Shown: positions 12,690-24,770, counted from the first letter of the stretch. The stretch is DNA of 64,000 nucleotides from Sipunculus nudus (GCA_026874595.1 CM049315.1:77288401-77352400); one strand, 5' to 3'. Made by a program: numbers and translations. The notes: generated from the letters alone by a model not told the origin.

Positions 12690-15600
12690 CTTATTGCGAG
12701 CAATTATGTTTGCTGTGTTTCTCCCTAAGTTCTTATAGACTAGCCCCCTAAGTTTTTGGAGTTGGGGGTGGGGGAAGGGGTCTTTAAGGCCATTATTCCC
12801 TTGGTGTAAGAGTAAATCTTTGCTTTCATAAAAACCCTAAAACTCCCCTGAAATGGAAGTCCTGATTCATTCAAACAAGATTAGCGCATTTTACAGCAGG
12901 ACTTCCAGAATTTATATATAGCCATTAATAATAATGATTCAAGTATGAGAAAAGAAAATATCCACATCTTCCGATGTTCAGTACAATATAATTAACATAA
13001 CATAAAGAAAAGCCCCAGTAATCCGTATATAATAGTACGATATGTCACCAAACTCTAGTTTATATTTTTTATATATTTCTACAACTGTATTATTCTTAAT
13101 ATGTATATAGTCGTTAAGAAATTCTTCGTTATTTTGATTATATCATCATTAGTATTAATAGTAATATTAATATTAGGAGGTGCATAATACCAAAACAATT
13201 TAACTTTATTTTTATTCTGTATATCATGTGTCGTTATATCCGTATCGTTTAAACTTTTACTACGTCATACTTCATCTGTTTAAAATACCCGTCTCACTCC
13301 ACGCAACTGGCAAATCTGCATGCATAATTCTGCATTTGAGTCACGTGGAAACTGTCAGTGACTTCGACGGAATATTTAATTTGCTAATAACCTCTGTAGT
13401 GTAACACTAATCAAATTAATATATAAAACACCAATACATGTATTTTCCTATCTAATAATGATTGAACGATCTTTCATGCTGGGCGTTTTTTTAAGGCTCG
13501 CTATGGAAGACCTATAGGTTCTATGTAGTATGCATGCTGCCAGCCGTGGCACTGCTGAATGTGGACAAATTTAGTCCCTATAAACAGTAGGGTACAGCAA
13601 GATTTTTACAGGATAAATCAAGTGGTTCAATAGCGGTGGCCGGTAGTATCTCTATAGAGTCTGTGTACCGCTGTGAAGTTAATGACCAAAATGGGCTTTG
13701 TAGTAGCTGGGGCTTTCAGGGGGATGAACAGACCTTCACTAACCCAAGGCTATAAATAAGCAACATCGGGCAGCTCAAAAATTATATTCAAAACAGCCTT
13801 GTGGTTCCGTTACAAAGACCTGTCGGCGATCTATACAGATAGATTTATTGTTAGCTATCTGGCTTGACAAAGCCTTTAATTTATCTCTGTTTCGCAAATG
13901 AACGATCCATTCACTCGAGCCTTCAAGCAATGAAGGGTTCGCCGGTTCATCTTTTCAAGCAACTCTGCTCTTCGTGTCCCGATAAAAAACGCATATAGCT
14001 CATTTTTTTCTGAAACGTTAAGCGTCCATCGAATCCGGCATCCAGGCGACGTAATCACGAATCGATTGAACATATAAACAGAGAATATCAAATCTAGGTC
14101 TGCTGTTCGGTATGTATCTGACTTGCTGACCATTGTCTTGACAAGCAGGTCAGCGCAAATTGAAGCTTACTCAGCTGAAAGCACGGGGATGATTTGAGAA
14201 CAGATGGTGTTAGATACTGGCGTAAGGTATATCAGACTGCTGACTATTGACACCATCCAGTAATATATTCATATATCTGTAAAATCAAGCTGAGCGCTCG
14301 GGCTTTGGTCTTCCCCTGGGGTAAGTAATAGGGATACTTAAAGCTAGACAGAGTGATAGAATGGACATTGTGAAAGTGATCAATCACCGGTCTCCGTAAG
14401 GCCGGTTAATCAGAGGTTTAGATCAGCTGGCAGGTACCACCTGTCAAGGCTAAAATATGCATTGAAGGCACAAGCTATTGTCTGCCTGTCAATATGCGCA
14501 CCTAATAAGTAAAGTGGGCATGTCCGCACGCACCGTCATGGAAACGCCTCCTAGATACGATCAGTCGTTCCCCCGGCGGTGCACGCGGGCAAGTAAAGCC
14601 TTCGTAAGATACCATCGGCCCGTAGATTCAGTGTGGACAACAGGCATTGTGGGTACACATCAGATAAAAAGACCACTTGGAATTGCGAGATTTTTATTAG
14701 CAATACCAGAATGGCCAACCCTCTTATTTTCACAAAACTGATTGAGATTTCATGTGGAATAAACTCTTAATTAATGTCTGAATGACTCATGCAAGACCAG
14801 CATGCCCGATTGGTTTTTGTGGTCGATGTTATGCGCGTGCAGTGTACGCATGAATAATCTTAATTGTTGCATGATTGTTGTAATTGGAATCAGAAGAATT
14901 ATTCCTCCCAACCGTCTCATCTTCATGTCAGCCCTGGCACTGCATGTAACATTATTTAATCTTCCAATACATCACTCAGATAATATTGAATGAGCAACCT
15001 CGAAAACCTCATATATCACGTGACGATGATTAAACCATAGGCGCCGTATGATGAGGATCATTAAGATGACCCAAGAACTAACAATGGGAGAAGTTATTGG
15101 CTCAAAATCAGGCCGAGAACGACCTCCGATTCTCTTAGTTTATCATAAAAATACATCCTTATCCATACAATTAATGATATGTCATATTGTATGTAAGGCC
15201 AGTCAAATGACAACGCGGTATCGCATTGTGCATCCAGTTCCATATTTTAATCATGCGAGACTCCTCATTGGTCTGATTATAGCAAGACTCAAGCTCCTGT
15301 TGGTCATACAGATTCTTGCCCATGTACCAGAAAGAGTGAACATAATCAAATCAACGAGAGCGGGTATCGCATGTTTAAAATTTAGAACCGGAATATTAAG
15401 CTTTTAATTCTTTGCTCTGTGCTCAGCGAATACACGTAAAGAGATCTGGGAGGACTGCAGTTCATGTAAATCCACTGCGTGGGTATAACGTAAGCTAGGA
15501 TCCGTAGGGATTAATTCAGCTTTTTTACGCGTCCTTGGCTTTTATAATAGTTTGATGGTTTCGTTTTCTATTACGGCTAAAAAGAAACTGTTGGAAAACA

Positions 15601-17065
15601 TTTCTGCAAAGGCTGTTTCATTGATGAATATACAACAGGCGAAGTAATGTAATTAAAAATCCCTAACTAAGAATGTTAAGAAGCAGCAGCGTACGCCTTA
15701 ATGACAAAAAACTGCGAACGCTAAGAGTATTTGAGACCTGGAAACGATTTAAAACATCGAAATCATTGGTTAGTACAGTGATTATTAATGCATGTTAATT
15801 TCAGGTAATTACAAGGAAGTAAAAAGCATTGATGACGATATATGTAATTTTATGTTGTCAGTGTAGTGATTAAACTCAATTTATATAAAGTTCTTGGCAC
15901 GTAAAAAGATTTTCTACGAAGAGGAAAGCATTCTTAATGCACAGATACATTCAATTGTTGTACAAAAAAGCCAGTGTAGCTATACATTTATGTAATTATC
16001 TCGCCTGAGTTTTAAACTCGCCCATGTATTATACAGCTGTATCATTATTTATACAACCAACTGACATCCTCGAAGTCGTTAGTCTAACCTGCCTGACAAC
16101 CATGTAGACGTTCTAATTATCTAGAATTATCTAAATACCCCAGATCAGTTTTCCGAATGAGCTGACTTTTTTTCTGACTTTTTTAATGCAAGATTTATAC
16201 TACTCTATCCAATAATGTTACTTTGTGTCAGATTTCATACTTTTTAATTCCGCCCAGAGTTATGTTTCCCGCCGTGTTAGTTGTCGGTTGGTCTGTCTTT
16301 AAGCACGATTGCACAAATTTTCCTCACTTAATTTTACATAAGATATGGGAGGGATTGGATATGGCTTAGGGAAAATCTCATTGATCTCTGGTATACAGAT
16401 CCGGACTAACGGGCATTTCAGGTATGTTGAAAGATAATTGAGCGTTTTCTACCAAACCATTCTGACACAGGGCCAAGAATCAGCCAGGGAGAGCAAGTGT
16501 CGCTTGTTTTTAATTTGGAGCTGGAAGCATAATGCGATACCTCGCTCTCATTGGTCTGATTACAGTTCATTGCATTGTGACAACCCTGGTGGTGGTAACC
16601 AAAAATCTTGCTATGCAAAGCAGCAGTTTAAAAAAAGGTGATTTGGGACGACTGCATGCAGGGTATATAACCGTTGTATGAGGAGCGAACCAAACATTTT
16701 GTATAGGGTATGAGCAAGAGAAGAGCAAATGAAAGTTTGATCCGGGAAAAAATGCGGATCTTGTGGGTTTGGTATGACTAATTGGCGGAGGCATGCGCTC
16801 TTTTGAGAGTGGGATTTTCTAGTTAACATATCTTTTTAACCTGCTTGTTTTTATGCAAATCTACCTCCTGCTTCAAACATGTTATAAATTAATAAAGATC
16901 TCTACGTTGAACCGAGGCCTGAACTATTTAAGGCCCTGCTGTATCATTTTAAAAGCTATAAAACTTAGCATTAATACAATTTGCAGTTTCAGTATTAATT
17001 TTACAGATTGTGTTCCGACATTTATATTCACCATCAATATGTGTTCTCCTCGTACTTTTGTATAG

Positions 17066-17186
17066 GTGCAACATTTCCTTGACATGTACAACAAAGACCA
17101 CGATGGGGACAGCTCGGGGTCTGGGGACCTGTCAATCACTGACAGTGGGCGGGGCCCAAGCGAGGAGGGCGAGAGTATGGAAAACG
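17066..17186 (+). CDS. Protocadherin, cytoplasmic exon 2 (residues 896-936)
   Basis: This 121-nt exon sits between a GTATAG acceptor and a G|GTACGC donor and continues the frame from phase 0 to phase 1. It encodes an acidic, Ser/Gly-rich piece of the tail starting VQHFLDMYNKDHDGD. Residues 918-925 read SITDSGRG, resembling the S-x-T/E-DSGRG-D/E motif found in many protocadherin tails, which supports the splice choice. The exon is too short to stand out by length alone; the evidence is phase continuity, consensus sites and that motif. Loss of the exon would shift the frame of exon 3. Confidence 0.88.
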
Positions 17187-18876
17187 GTACGCTTTTAAAC
17201 CAAAACTGTATTAAAGTTTGATCAGACTACTCATACGGTGCTATTGCCATTTGACTGGAGTGAACATGGAGTATATTAGATTCTCTTTATGGTATCAGCC
17301 ATACAGTAGTCTCAGCCGGAGTATAATCTAAAGAAACGCCCTTTTGCATTTATAATTCAATTTGGCTTGGCATTACTCTTAGGCATTTGAAATATTGAAC
17401 AAACAGTATAGAAACAGTCTGGACCGTTGGCTACAGGAACGTTGTTTGTTTGATATAATTATGTCATTATAGACTGGTATCTGCGCCAATATATGCTTTT
17501 TGCTTCTGTTGCATGCCCCCCGCGACCCCGTGTATCGATTCCCGCCATAGAGAGGGCAATAACTGTGGTACAATAACCAGAACCCAATGGAAGTGTGTCT
17601 GTTGTGGACAAGAGCCATGTTGTTATTCATTATGTATAATTGCCATTGTACTTAAACAACAGCTAGTGACCTATGAACCCCTGGAATCACCTATACATGT
17701 TTCAAAGTCAAACAACTGAGAGTGGGTCGGTTGATGCCTGTCAAATATTGTCATATAATGGGCATTTACTGTAGAAGCTTGTACACCAGTGAGAATCGTT
17801 CTGAGCAAAGTGCTTTGCCGCAAGATTAAACCCAGGTGTGCTGACTACATACCTCGTTTTCTTTCGTGTTACTCCAAAAATTAACCATCTGTGGGCACAA
17901 ATTCATTGTTTACAGTGGTTGTGTGATAATGTCAAACTGGATTTTCTTCAAGTTGAGTTAAACCTATCAGTCTGATAGACAAGATGTCTGCCCTTCAAGA
18001 GATTAATAAATTACATACGCACTAACACACGCACACACACACGTGAAAGATTCACTGTTTGTTGCCTGTTTTACGATCACGTTTCAGTGTCTTGTGAACA
18101 TATCCGTTGTAAACGTAATCCCTTCACCAACACTAGACTGGTACCTCTCTCACCAGAGCTTCTCTGAAATATAGGCAGGGAACCAGTCATTTTTTTAGTT
18201 TGCCTTGATCTTGGTTGTCTGCAGTATCACTTAAATGGGGTATTCGCAGCTAAGCTAAGAGGTGTTGATGGACAGATTAACAGATACAGTTACCTAATGT
18301 AGATCCCCAGAAAGCTTCGTACGTTATACACTCGATTCCTAATGAATGATACAGCGCCTATTCCATATAACATACGATAAGTGACACCATGGCGAAGTCC
18401 CAGCGAATCCTCGTAGATTGCTGCATTCATATCGGCTAAGTGTTAGAATCCAACCCAAGACTTTTTGCCCAAGTCATAGCTAATGAAATTAAGTGGCAGA
18501 TTGTCCGATATTCTACTAATCCTTACTTCTTATTCTTATCTTTCTTTTTTTCTTCTTCCTCATATTATTATTATTATAAGTAGTAGTAGTAGTATTAGTA
18601 TTATGTTATTATTGTTATCATTATTATTATTATTATTATTATTCTTATTTCATTATTGTTTTTTTTATTATCATTATTATTATTATTTTTCTTATTGTTG
18701 TTGTTATTTTTATTGTTATTATTATTATCATTATTATCATCATTATCATACTCTATTCTATTTATATTTTAGTCTGAAGCCGATAATGATGTGATTAATA
18801 CTTTTTTTAATTCTTGATTAATGTATTATGTTAACTTCATATATTGCTGAATTAATATGACCTTAAATCCTTCCAG
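17187..18876 (+). other. Protocadherin intron 2
   Basis: Bounded by G|GTACGC and CCTTCCAG|GTCACT. It contains an (ATT)n-type microsatellite region near 18558-18760. Nothing gene-like was recognised. Confidence 0.8.
18558..18760. repeat. (ATT)n / (AGT)n microsatellite region
   Basis: Imperfect trinucleotide repeats, mainly TTATTA, with TCA and TTG variants. It explains the Leu/Tyr/Ile-rich open frame here. Confidence 0.9.
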
Positions 18877-19358
18877 GTCACTCGGAATGGAAGGGTCGAG
18901 TCTCAAAACCTCCGGGTCAAATGATCCCTGAAGAACAAACCACTTACAGACCAACTGGTGATCCTGTGGATTATACAGTGTACGGGGACCATGTACACGC
19001 TATCTACGATATCACACCTTACGGACACGGTGCGCATGCGCACGAATCTCATACCGTAGACACAGACTGCGAAATATACAAACCTCCCAGCCCGTTCAGA
19101 GGGGAGGACTACAGCCATAATACTGCCACGCAGGGTAATGGCATCATCACGTTTCGCAGGGAACCGTGTAGGCGGAACTCTAAGAAGAAAAAAGTTAGAA
19201 TTAGTGATAATGTGACCGAGATGGGCCACGCAGTGCCTGCCGGCCTCGACTCCTCCAGCGACGGCTCATCGTCAACTTCCGGCAGCTATAGGCCGGGTCA
19301 CGTGGAGTACGTCACGTTTGACGTCAACTGCCCGTCGCTAGTCGAATCGGATATATAA
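18877..19358 (+). CDS. Protocadherin, terminal cytoplasmic exon 3 (residues 936-1095)
   Basis: The acceptor CTTCCAG|GTCACT restores a Gly codon split with exon 2, and the frame stays open to TAA at 19356-19358. The exon completes a tail of about 253 residues. Visible features are a His/Tyr-rich stretch (about 967-995), a basic cluster KKKKVRI at 1038-1044, a Ser-rich segment (about 1061-1071) and the C-terminus ESDI. The last three residues S-D-I fit the class I PDZ-ligand pattern (S/T-x-hydrophobic). The basic cluster resembles, but does not match, the RVxF phosphatase-docking motif of delta-1 protocadherins, because the aromatic position is Ile. No catalytic domain is present; the tail should act as a scaffold for cytoskeletal or PDZ partners. 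Confidence 0.9.
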
Positions 19359-19568
19359 GTGAGAGGGGCTGTGTGTTCAAAACTTATAGATTACGGCAAT
19401 ATGTATATTATTTATGTTCGTATGAATGAACATGTTTATATTCAAGAGTTAAATACAGAAATATATTATCAGATACGGGAGAGGCGGATCTGTGAAATAT
19501 GAATTGAATTTGTATATTCGTCGGTGTCTCTAAATAACTCCCATCACTGCCATGTTATGTTTATTTTG

Positions 19569-19630
<62 letters not shown>

Positions 19631-19653
19631 TTATATTCAGAAGTAAAAATAAA
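19359..19653 (+). terminator. Protocadherin 3' UTR and candidate poly(A) signal
   Basis: The first AATAAA after the stop lies at 19648-19653, just beyond a (TA)n tract at 19570-19629. If used, it gives a 3' UTR of about 310 nt containing that microsatellite. Confidence 0.45.
19570..19629. repeat. (TA)n microsatellite
   Basis: Pure TA, about 30 units, probably inside the protocadherin 3' UTR. Confidence 0.95.
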
Positions 19654-19659
19654 TTAAAC

Positions 19660-20624
19660 ATATTTATATAAATTATAGAGCTCTTGTTTTTATAAATATT
19701 TCTTCTTTTGAAGAGTCTCACATGTACATATGACAAGTTGTTGATTTCGAAACTGCAGTCTATCATGCACAAATTAGACACGTTATTTTGTTCAGTTTTT
19801 TTTAGTCTGTGTTATTATTGATAAATGTAAATAGGAATTTCATTTTCACGTGAAAAATACTCACAGAGCGGTTTCATTCCACTCTTGTTATTAATTTCAT
19901 TCGATTGTCGAATGAAATGGATTTCAGGAATGTAATGCGACCGGAACGTGAGAAACGTAGGTCCCATACTATCTAGTCTATCGCATTTAATGGGCGTAAA
20001 CACAATCAAGCAGAAATCTACAGTGTTGTCGATATCAATACATGTTCTAATATTATAAACTCTACTAGTAAGATAATGAACCTTGTTGACGAACATACAT
20101 CCATTGTGAGTAATTTTCGTCTTAAGTGTTCGGGTCCAATGAACCAGTGTAGCGGGTGTTGGTCAAGTGAATTCATAATACAAGACGGGTAGAGACGCCG
20201 ACAAGAACCTTTACCGGGCAACGCACAGTGGTATTCTTACTCTGGAAATGTGAGTTAAAATAAAAAAAAAGTTTCTTGTATTTTAACGGACCCGAATACT
20301 CAATGTCAGTCGTCGCCACCAGGTAGCGCAACTAAGGTGGTCTAGGTATACTGTATGCCTTTGTACATTGACGATTCTGGACTGAAAGAAGTAAATCTTA
20401 ACTCTATCACATTGTGTAATCATCCCAATTTTTTTTTCAGGGTGGTGTTTCTACAGTACCTTAAATAGACAATCTTTTCATCAGTCCAAAACATTGATTT
20501 CCATTAAAGGAATCCAAATTAAAGGACCAGATAGAAAAAAAAACTAAACCCATATTGATAGCAGTAATTGTAATTAGAACTAAGTAAGACGTATAAATAG
20601 TTCACCACTTTACTTTTTTAATGC

Positions 20625-20678
<54 letters not shown>

Positions 20679-20740
20679 TCTTGCAATGTTAAGTATATAC
20701 AATACAGAATCAAAAGGAAACATGAAAGACATGTCATGTA
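19660..20740. other. Intergenic stretch without a recognisable gene
   Basis: AT-rich unique-looking sequence ending in a (GA)n tract. Short open frames carry no motif. Confidence 0.5.
20633..20675. repeat. (GA)n microsatellite
   Basis: Pure GA, about 21 units. Confidence 0.95.
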
Positions 20741-20744
20741 AACG

Positions 20745-21041
20745 CTAACGGAGACGTTCGGTACCACGTTTTGAAAACCATGTTGGGACAGGATGCTCAG
20801 CTGAGGTTATCTTAGCGGTCGTACCAGCGCAAGTCGTACTACACGTTCTGTTATAAATGTCTGGTTGTGTTCCAAGTAAGCTTGGCTTGCTTACGCCGAG
20901 CCGGACAGTGTTTGTCAGGCAGTTCATTACCAGTGAGTTAAGACAGGTATAACATCCGGCCAGGCGGTCAGATGTTACTTCTTCTGCTGTATCTAACGTA
21001 TACTTGTTCTCTTTAATGGAAAATCTTTCCAGGTATAACAT
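20745..21041 (-). CDS. Uncertain small ORF with a cysteine pattern (98 aa)
   Basis: A genuine ATG opens 98 codons on the minus strand in sequence less AT-rich than its flanks. After a charged start come CYTC (residues 31-34), one more Cys about eight residues on, then RTCSTTC near residues 67-73. Such CxxC and CxxxC spacing is loosely reminiscent of Ly6/three-finger exons, but there is no clear signal peptide and no terminal CC...CN pattern. It may be an exon fragment, a small gene or chance. I do not recognise the protein. Confidence 0.22.
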   Translation of the reverse strand: MLYLERFSIKENKYTLDTAEEVTSDRLAGCYTCLNSLVMNCLTNTVRLGVSKPSLLGTQPDIYNRTCSTTCAGTTAKITSAEHPVPTWFSKRGTERLR

Positions 21042-21242
21042 TTATGCAGAAATATTCACTTTCAAAACACTGTTTATTTATAATAAAATGATGCATATTT
21101 ATATTCTTTTATTTCTTTATATGTTTGTATAATATTTATTGACATTTTGTCACGTAGCTAAGCTGACCATCAATTATACCGAGCTATGTCAATAGGTATT
21201 CTGTCTTTCTGCTTCTCTTTCATCAACTAGAAATCTGGATTA

Positions 21243-21560
21243 TAAGGAATGCAAGCCTCCGCCATTGTGTAAGTCCCTATTGTTGGATTCTCCCAACACC
21301 GTGTTTGTATTCACATATTCGGCCCATATTCCCAGGTTCATTCGCACATAAGTGACTATACATTTGTGAATTTTCCTTAATGAAGTTCCTGAATCCGGAT
21401 GATGTGCCAGATTTCCACCAAAAATCTAATCAGTCGTTCTTCATTGGCCCATTCGCGAAATGCCCTGAAAATTTCACAAGGTTCCGTTCCTGATTGCGTG
21501 AGTTATGTTGTGAAAGAACACACACGCACAAACAGACACGAATTGGGATGAAGGCATACC
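21243..21560 (-). repeat. Dispersed repeat family C, copy 1 (minus)
   Basis: Read on the minus strand it shares GAATCT/CC..GTGAAATTTTCAGGG, a conserved AACCTGGGAATATG block and a final GCTTGCATTCC with copies at 57872-58100 and 61945-62230. No coding motif is visible. The termini are not defined by eye. Confidence 0.75.
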
Positions 21561-21564
21561 GTAC

Positions 21565-22800
21565 CCTGATGACGGAAGCATTCAGACAAAAAGCGTCACG
21601 TCTTGAAAAAGCTAACATCAGCTCATGCAGGGCATGAAGACATCTTTTAAATAAAAAATTAGGTCACCGTGACCTATATTCCTGGGTCTATGTACATTTG
21701 TTAAGCTGAAAATATATCTCACTCCATGGTATAATAGACGATAGATACATTGTCTACATAAATTCCTTTATTACCGTGCAAAAATATGAAAAAGATCGAA
21801 CCCAAATTTTTTTTTAAATATTCAGTCCTTCTTTTCACATTTCACGGCAAGCGGCTTAATTTGAAGAAAGTACCCAAAGTCCAAATTTATTAACAATTAT
21901 TGCATGATTTCCTGCATAGAACTTTTATGAATGTTCATTATTATCAGTTAGATTGGGTTACTATTTATTTATTGGGTCACTATTTTTTTTATATTTTAAT
22001 AATGACACCACTATATTACGTTAACCTTTCTTGAGACAGACAATTACGTTACGTGACATTTTTAATCATACCGCTTCATATTTTGAATTAAGCCACAAAA
22101 AGTGAAGATTTTCATGAAGCATTAGTTATCAGGCAGTCAGACAAATATACCGGCTTCGTGCCAATTTGGCAGAAAATTGGCCTGAACTTTTTTTTAAATA
22201 AATTACTGACATTTGTTTCATTCTACCGCAATCGGTAAAATTTGAATAAAATTCAATGTGTAAGTGTCAACTGTCAGTAACAAAATGCGTCCATTGCCTT
22301 GAAATTAGCTTTGTGTCTTGTTCCAGCTGAGACCAGTTGAGTATGAGACCAATTGCACCACTTTAAGTACTTCATTTGCCACAAGTTTAAGAGCAAATCT
22401 GTGATTTGAATATGACGGTAATTTCAGTTTTCATCGAATTTTTGTTTACATTACATCAAATAGATATTTATGTTAACTTTGTTTTTCTGTAATTTTCAAA
22501 CAAAATTGGTCCAACGCTAACATATAAAATATTAAATATAATAAGTGACATTCCAATCGGTCAACGCCAAGTGAAAAATGACTATACCTAGAAAAAGCAT
22601 GGATTGTCTGGAAAGGTCCTCTAATTGATGACCGATAGCTTTTTTCATAATATGAGACAAGTGTCGCGGAGAGTCTTGAAAATTCCTTTTTGGTATCTAA
22701 AAGATTCCACTTGATATTTAGCCTTTATTTCCAAGATCGTCCTCATCAACAGAACGTCCTGACTCATGGGTTGCACATATATAACTGAAAAAATATCACT
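21565..22800. other. Intergenic stretch without a recognisable gene
   Basis: AT-rich sequence with no ORF or repeat structure that I can name. Confidence 0.5.
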
Positions 22801-22805
22801 TCTGA

Positions 22806-23002
22806 TAAACTAAGTGGAAACCTGTCTGAAAGACCACCTCTCTAATAAGGCCCCCTGTCTATTTAAACTACCATAAAGTGAATCGGTAGTATTCACATTG
22901 GTTATAACTGACCTGTCTGATATGATAAGACCATGCACCATGTGAAGTAAGATCACCTGTGGCTAGTCGCACAGGTGCTCACATTACACAGGTATCACTG
23001 TA
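22806..23002 (-). mobile_element. Non-autonomous DNA-transposon-like repeat, copy 3
   Basis: On the minus strand it starts TACAGTGATACCTGTGTAAT and runs through the same CAGGTG/GGTCTTAT/TTATAAC blocks as the copies at 4492 and 7203, ending with the CTTTCAGACAGGTT block. It is the best-preserved terminus of the family. Confidence 0.65.
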
Positions 23003-23039
23003 TGTTACATCAGTTACAGATTAAAGAAAACTTGACTTT

Positions 23040-23640
23040 GTATACGCGTCAGGCACGGGAATTAGTGTTTTACGAGGTATGGTGTATACATGTGTATATG
23101 CACCAAAACAGTGTTTGTATTTGTTTGAAGCTACACATGTTAATGTAATAGGACCATGCAGGCCCGTACGAGATGTGTGCGTATGAACTGACGTATACAC
23201 ATAAGGACCATGTGTTATAATTATGAACTGAAATCTGCCAATACATGTTAGTATTTTATATATTCTTAGTTATGTGTTTATGCATTGTGGCCGGTATATA
23301 AAGGTGTATACACAGGACTTTGTTTTTTTGCACAATGTTCGGCGTGTACGCGAAAAGGACTGTAGGGGTCTATGCTCGATATACACACAACCGACTATTT
23401 ATGTGTTCACTGTACCATGCGTATACGCCACGGGACTATAGTTATATATGCCCTTTGATCTTATACACATGCAGGGTCTAAGTGTATATATGTATATACG
23501 ATCGGGGTATACACCTGAGTACACGGTATATGAATGTGCCCGGGGAATGCACATGCACATGTACTGGGGTATATACGCATCTTTACCGGTGTTAAAATAT
23601 AAAAACTATTTATGTATACGTCAGACAAGGACCAGATGTA
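23040..23640. repeat. Degenerate short-period repeat region
   Basis: Variants of GTATACAC / GGACCATG / TGTGTTTATGC recur at irregular spacings of about 50-70 bp. It looks like an old diverged tandem array rather than coding sequence. Confidence 0.5.
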
Positions 23641-23644
23641 TATA

Positions 23645-24414
23645 ATTCTATTGTTTGATAATTGGAATAAAGAGATAATTCTGCAGCAGGATAGTCTTGT
23701 TATTGACCAGTTTCGGTATTATGAATGAATGCCAGACCACTGAACGAGTCATGAACTCGCTCTATTATTCACAGTAATGATGGCGGTGTCGGCGCCAGCA
23801 TGATCAGGGTCGGGACAGATCTTCATCTGGTTTAGATAAACCTCTGTTTTGTCTGGCACGGTGTGAGGGGGAGGAACGTAGGCCATGGCGTCCATGGGCA
23901 ACCACGTTAATGTTTGTAGAAGAAACTTGAGATGGGTTCATGAAAGAACTGTGGATTCTATAGCGGCCCCCCCCCCCCCAAACTCTCGTTTATGTGAATA
24001 CACGTACCAGACGCGAACCAGATTACAGGTTAAAGAAACACAAGGACTATCGCTCCCGTAGGAAGAAACGAAAACAATTGAGCCTCAGCCAGACCTTACT
24101 GTGAACGGAAGTAATTATTCACCTGTGGAATATAGAATAGTCAGATAATACTTGGGTACATATTTGCGCCTTTAATTGGGAAGATGAATGTCATATTGTA
24201 AATCTTTGCGGTAGGTTTGCTCATGCGCATAAACTAACCACGTCACGTGTCGGGGACCGCCCCTGGCTCGCCATGTCATAATGAATACATCTAAATACAA
24301 CACGCGGGTGACAAGATAGACGCTTATGTAATGCCGAGTGGCGCAATGCCTAATGGCCCCCGGACACCAGATGTGCTGCCTCGAATATTTTACTCCTGAC
24401 TGACCAGACAGATA

Positions 24415-24415
<1 letters not shown>
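23645..24415. other. Intergenic stretch, moderately GC-rich, no recognised gene
   Basis: Contains a poly-C run near 23970-23981. No long frame or RNA gene is visible. Confidence 0.5.

Positions 24416-24417
<2 letters not shown>

Positions 24418-24479
<62 letters not shown>
24418..24479. repeat. (CT)n microsatellite
   Basis: Pure CT, about 30 units. Confidence 0.95.
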
Positions 24480-24481
<2 letters not shown>

Positions 24482-24609
24482 GTACTTATCCGTAAATTTG
24501 GAAAGGATAAAAAAATTCTTATTTTGCTAAATAAAATTTATTTTTCATGAATTGTACAAAATAAAACTATTAATCCTATAGATATTCAATATGGCTCACA
24601 TGGAAGCTT

Positions 24610-24768
24610 TCTATAGTTTTCAGAGGTGAAGGAAACAGGAGAACCCGGAAAAAAACATCCGCATTAGACGGGCGACCACAACCTACTCTCATTGCCATGC
24701 ACGGGGACCAAACCCTGGGCATTAGCGAAAACATGCGAGCTTTTTAACCACTCGACTGTCCAGGCTTA
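24610..24768 (-). mobile_element. tRNA-derived SINE-like repeat
   Basis: On the minus strand, CAGTCGAGTGGTTAAAAAGC resembles a pol III A box and GGGTTTGGTCCCC a B box (GGTTCGAnTCC). They are followed by GGTCGCCCGTC...CCGGGTTCTCCTG, a phrase typical of invertebrate SINE bodies. The spacing fits a tRNA-like head. It is diverged, and the ends are approximate. Confidence 0.5.
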
Positions 24769-24769
24769 G

Positions 24770-24770
<1 letters not shown>

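Larger units (their letters stand above)
10925..17065 (+). other. Protocadherin intron 1
   Basis: Bounded by CAG|GTACTT and TTTGTATAG|GTGCAA. It contains (TA)n tracts at 12143 and 12433, a long G-run near 12655, and related direct/inverted segments near 15250, 15335 and 16527. Several 60-119-codon frames have no recognisable motif and no convincing splice context. Confidence 0.8.

Noticed and set aside
13876-14133. 85-codon minus-strand ATG frame in intron 1
   Set aside because: No motif, no splice context, and length within chance expectation for its base composition.
14520-14592. Possible alternative exon (MSARTVMETPP...) ending at CAA|GTAAAG
   Set aside because: Its end phase does not match protocadherin exon 2 and no domain is seen.
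15048-15407. 119-codon frame in intron 1
   Set aside because: It overlaps repeated segments, has no recognisable motif and no codon or splice support.
18483-18794. 103-codon Leu/Tyr-rich frame in intron 2
   Set aside because: Product of the (ATT)n-type microsatellite inside the protocadherin intron.
18903-19229. 108-codon minus-strand frame opposite exon 3
   Set aside because: Shadow of the protocadherin tail exon.
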